DNA of 62,000 nucleotides from the NCBI GenBank assembly GCA_963575745.1, contig CAUYUJ010017893.1, forward strand, positions 236,046-298,045. The letters are read 5' to 3'. This DNA is from Prorocentrum cordatum. Taxonomy: Eukaryota; Sar; Dinophyceae; Prorocentrales; Prorocentraceae. Under the pieces are notes generated by a model, which did not search any database, was not told the DNA's origin, and was given only the letters and a program-made list of their open reading frames with translations. The translations under genes and the position numbers were made by a program. Positions 60,096 to 62,000 of this stretch are shown one piece after another. Position 1 is the stretch's first letter; each line of letters begins with the position of its first letter.

Positions 60096-60369
60096 TAGTA
60101 AGTACCCGTTACGGTGCCGTTGACCCTATCGGATCACCGCGGGGCCGGCCAAGCGGATCGGGGGGCTGCACGGGTGGATGCCCAGGAAAGGGGGGGGGGC
60201 TGTGTCTGGTCGAACGCTGGCTTGCGCGCGGGGCACCAGGTGCCCTGAGTGGCTTGGGTGGGTTCGAGAACCCCCCCCCCGAAGCCACTGCGGGAACGTC
60301 TCACGACATGTGGGCGATTTCGGAACCCCTGAACTCAAAAACGTTTTTTTTTTGTTTCTTGTTCTATCT

Positions 60370-60475
60370 CTTGGGGGCACATCATTTACTTCCGCCGCCT
60401 TCCGCCGAGCTTCCGCCGGCGGAGGCGGCCTCGTTTTACTTCCGCCGACCTTCCGCCGCCCTCGGCCGAGGAAGA
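60370..60475 (+). repeat. CTTCCGCCG repeats
   Basis: Six CTTCCGCCG units, one inverted as CGGCGGAGG. Confidence 0.75.
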
Positions 60476-60553
60476 GATGACAGTTCCTTCGATCCTCGAA
60501 GGCGAGGCCCTTTTTGGAGCTCCCCATAGAAGCTAGGTTCGGCCACACACAGC

Positions 60554-60760
60554 TCATCGTAGCATCGACTCACAAGCCTCAGAGCACATAGCAGCCACCG
60601 CGGTCGAATCGTGAGCCTGCTGGCCCACCTCGTCCGTCCCCTCCCCAGAGGGGCCCAGGACCGCATGGAACAGCACGCCAATCACAGACCCCCTCAACAA
60701 ACAAAAACGCCCAAGCGCCTCCTCGTGTTGCTCCCCCTCCTCCAATGCACTCCCACTTCT
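60554..60760 (-). CDS. weak candidate terminal exon
   Basis: The minus frame reads SALEEGEQHEEALGRFCLLR and GTDEVGQQAHDSTAVAAMCS before TGA. The upstream Glu-rich part comes from a CCT array (60835-61060). Codon bias is moderate. Confidence 0.25.
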   Translation of the reverse strand, partial: RSGSALEEGEQHEEALGRFCLLRGSVIGVLFHAVLGPSGEGTDEVGQQAHDSTAVAAMCSEACESMLR

Positions 60761-60834
60761 TTCGCCCCGCTTCCCCATATCCTCCATCTCCACTTCTCGC
60801 TTCAACTCCTCCGTCTCCTCCACCTGTCCCGCGT

Positions 60835-61060
60835 CCTGCACCTCCTCCTCCTCCTCCTCCTCCTCGTTCTCCTCCTCCTCTTGCTCCTCTTCTCCCCCCA
60901 CTCTCCCCACCCCTCCCTCCTCTTACTCCGCCACGGGTGCTCCGGCATCCCTTCTACGCCTGTTCTTCCAACTCCTCCTTTCCTCCTCCTCCTGCTCCTA
61001 CCACTCCTCCTCTTCCTCCGTCCTGGGTCCTCCGCCCCCCAAACTCCTCCTCCTTCTCTT
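60835..61060 (+). repeat. CCT-rich array
   Basis: CTCCTCCTC units with TTC interruptions. Confidence 0.88.
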
Positions 61061-61349
61061 TCGCCTCATCCTCGCACCCCCCCGTTCCCCATCGCAGCCC
61101 TGTGAGACGCAGCAATTGTCGCCGACGAGATGGTTGACGTTGTCGTCACCGGCGTCGGCGGCGCCTCCGGGCACTGTGCTGCGGCCCCGCCTGGCCTTCG
61201 CACCCACCCCCCGCGCGCCCCGACAAGGGGGGAAGTGGGTCGGGGATGGGGAAGACGAGATTGATGCACTGTCACGCTCTCAACTGCCGCAAGCTAAAGA
61301 TTGGCGACGGGGCCTCATCACTCTTAAACCTAAACGCCCGAGTTGACAG

Positions 61350-61600
61350 ACCTAGTCCGGTCAGGGCCATGGGGCCCCCAGCGGCCGAAGGCACGCAGGG
61401 GCCCTCCAACGCGGCTTCCCGAAGGAACCTGTTCCGCGCGCCTGTGACGTTGGGCGCGCTCATGCATTGCGCCCACATCTTGCACACGACTCGTCTTACT
61501 GCGGAGGTACTCTTGAGGTGCTCAGAGTACTGGTTTCGCGCACGGCGTCGCGGTGAACACGGGGCGCCCGTTGCGCTGTTGCCGACGCCGAGACGCGCGC
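61350..61600 (-). CDS. candidate exon, function unknown
   Basis: The minus frame reads NQYSEHLKSTSAVRRVVCKM and NRFLREAALEGPCVPSAAGG, balanced and mostly G/C-ending. It could be an internal exon. No family recognised. Confidence 0.3.
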
Positions 61601-62000
61601 GCGCGCGCCGCCGCGCCGCCGAAGCGGCAAGCGCCAGCGCGCTGCGCTCTGGGACCCCCCGAGCCTGGACATGAGAGTCATCCCGCCCAAGGGGTCGCCA
61701 GAGGCGGCGCATGCCAGACAAATCAAGACACTGGACATATGCCTAGCCTGTGCCGTGTGTGTAGTTTTGCGGGGTAGCTCTTTGCGCAACATGTCCTCAC
61801 GGCGTGGTTCACCAGACGCATTCGGGAGCACATCCTGGTTCCGCAGGTTGCTCGGAATGCCCGCGTGTACCCACTGCTTGCACTGCGCTTCAGGCGGGAC
61901 TCAGGCGGCCCCCAGGATGGCCCCAAGTGGACCCCTTGGGGGTCCAAGAGCAAGTCGAGTGACGCCACTTGCTTTTGGGCTATCTTGGAATCCACTTAGG

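Overview
This looks like nuclear DNA from a eukaryote, most probably a GC-rich core dinoflagellate. Three things point there. Protein-coding stretches are short exons with almost every third codon position G or C. The introns of the one clearly readable gene use GT-AG, GC-AG and apparently GA-AG boundaries, are flanked by short direct repeats, and are built from dispersed repeats. The secreted serine protease carries the Cys-rich MCCACGGG-type module that I associate with dinoflagellate and other algal extracellular proteins. I see no bacterial operons, rRNA, tRNA or CRISPR.

Layout. From 1 to about 11.4 kb (possibly to 18.5 kb) lies a minus-strand gene for a modular trypsin-like (S1) serine protease. 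Four exons can be joined exactly (11272-11430, 10976-11115, 6960-7103, and 4024 leftwards). A Ser/Thr-rich exon at the left edge and a signal-peptide-like exon at 18.1-18.5 kb may belong to it. From 12 to 36 kb there is almost only repeat DNA: AGG, CAT and CTGAGG arrays, a 128-bp satellite, a large fold-back, and a duplicated 2-kb composite. Two short paralogous plus-strand exons (27742 and 31565) are embedded in it. From 38.0 to 43.5 kb lies a decayed minus-strand non-LTR retrotransposon (coiled-coil ORF1; endonuclease, reverse transcriptase and RNase H in ORF2). From 45.4 to 48.2 kb there are tandem arrays. From 49.4 to 52.1 kb there are a candidate plus-strand exon and a decayed or frameshifted minus-strand gene. 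From 52.8 to 55.6 kb there is an 80-bp array invaded by two elements, then a 1-kb CCT higher-order array. The last 6 kb holds scattered candidate exons.

The unifying theme is a set of at least a dozen short dispersed element families, named A to O here. Most have terminal inverted repeats or fold-back structure, 100-300 bp long. Family A has an 8-bp target-site duplication at several copies. One complete family C element is intron 1 of the protease. Intron 3 of the protease starts 11 bases before a family A terminus. This is the signature of introners, that is, transposable elements that create introns. Many of the same elements carry microsatellite or satellite arrays in their middle, which may explain how the arrays spread. 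Because exons are short and introns long, most long open frames here are artefacts of trinucleotide arrays and are not annotated. Single-exon calls rest on codon bias and protein-like composition only.
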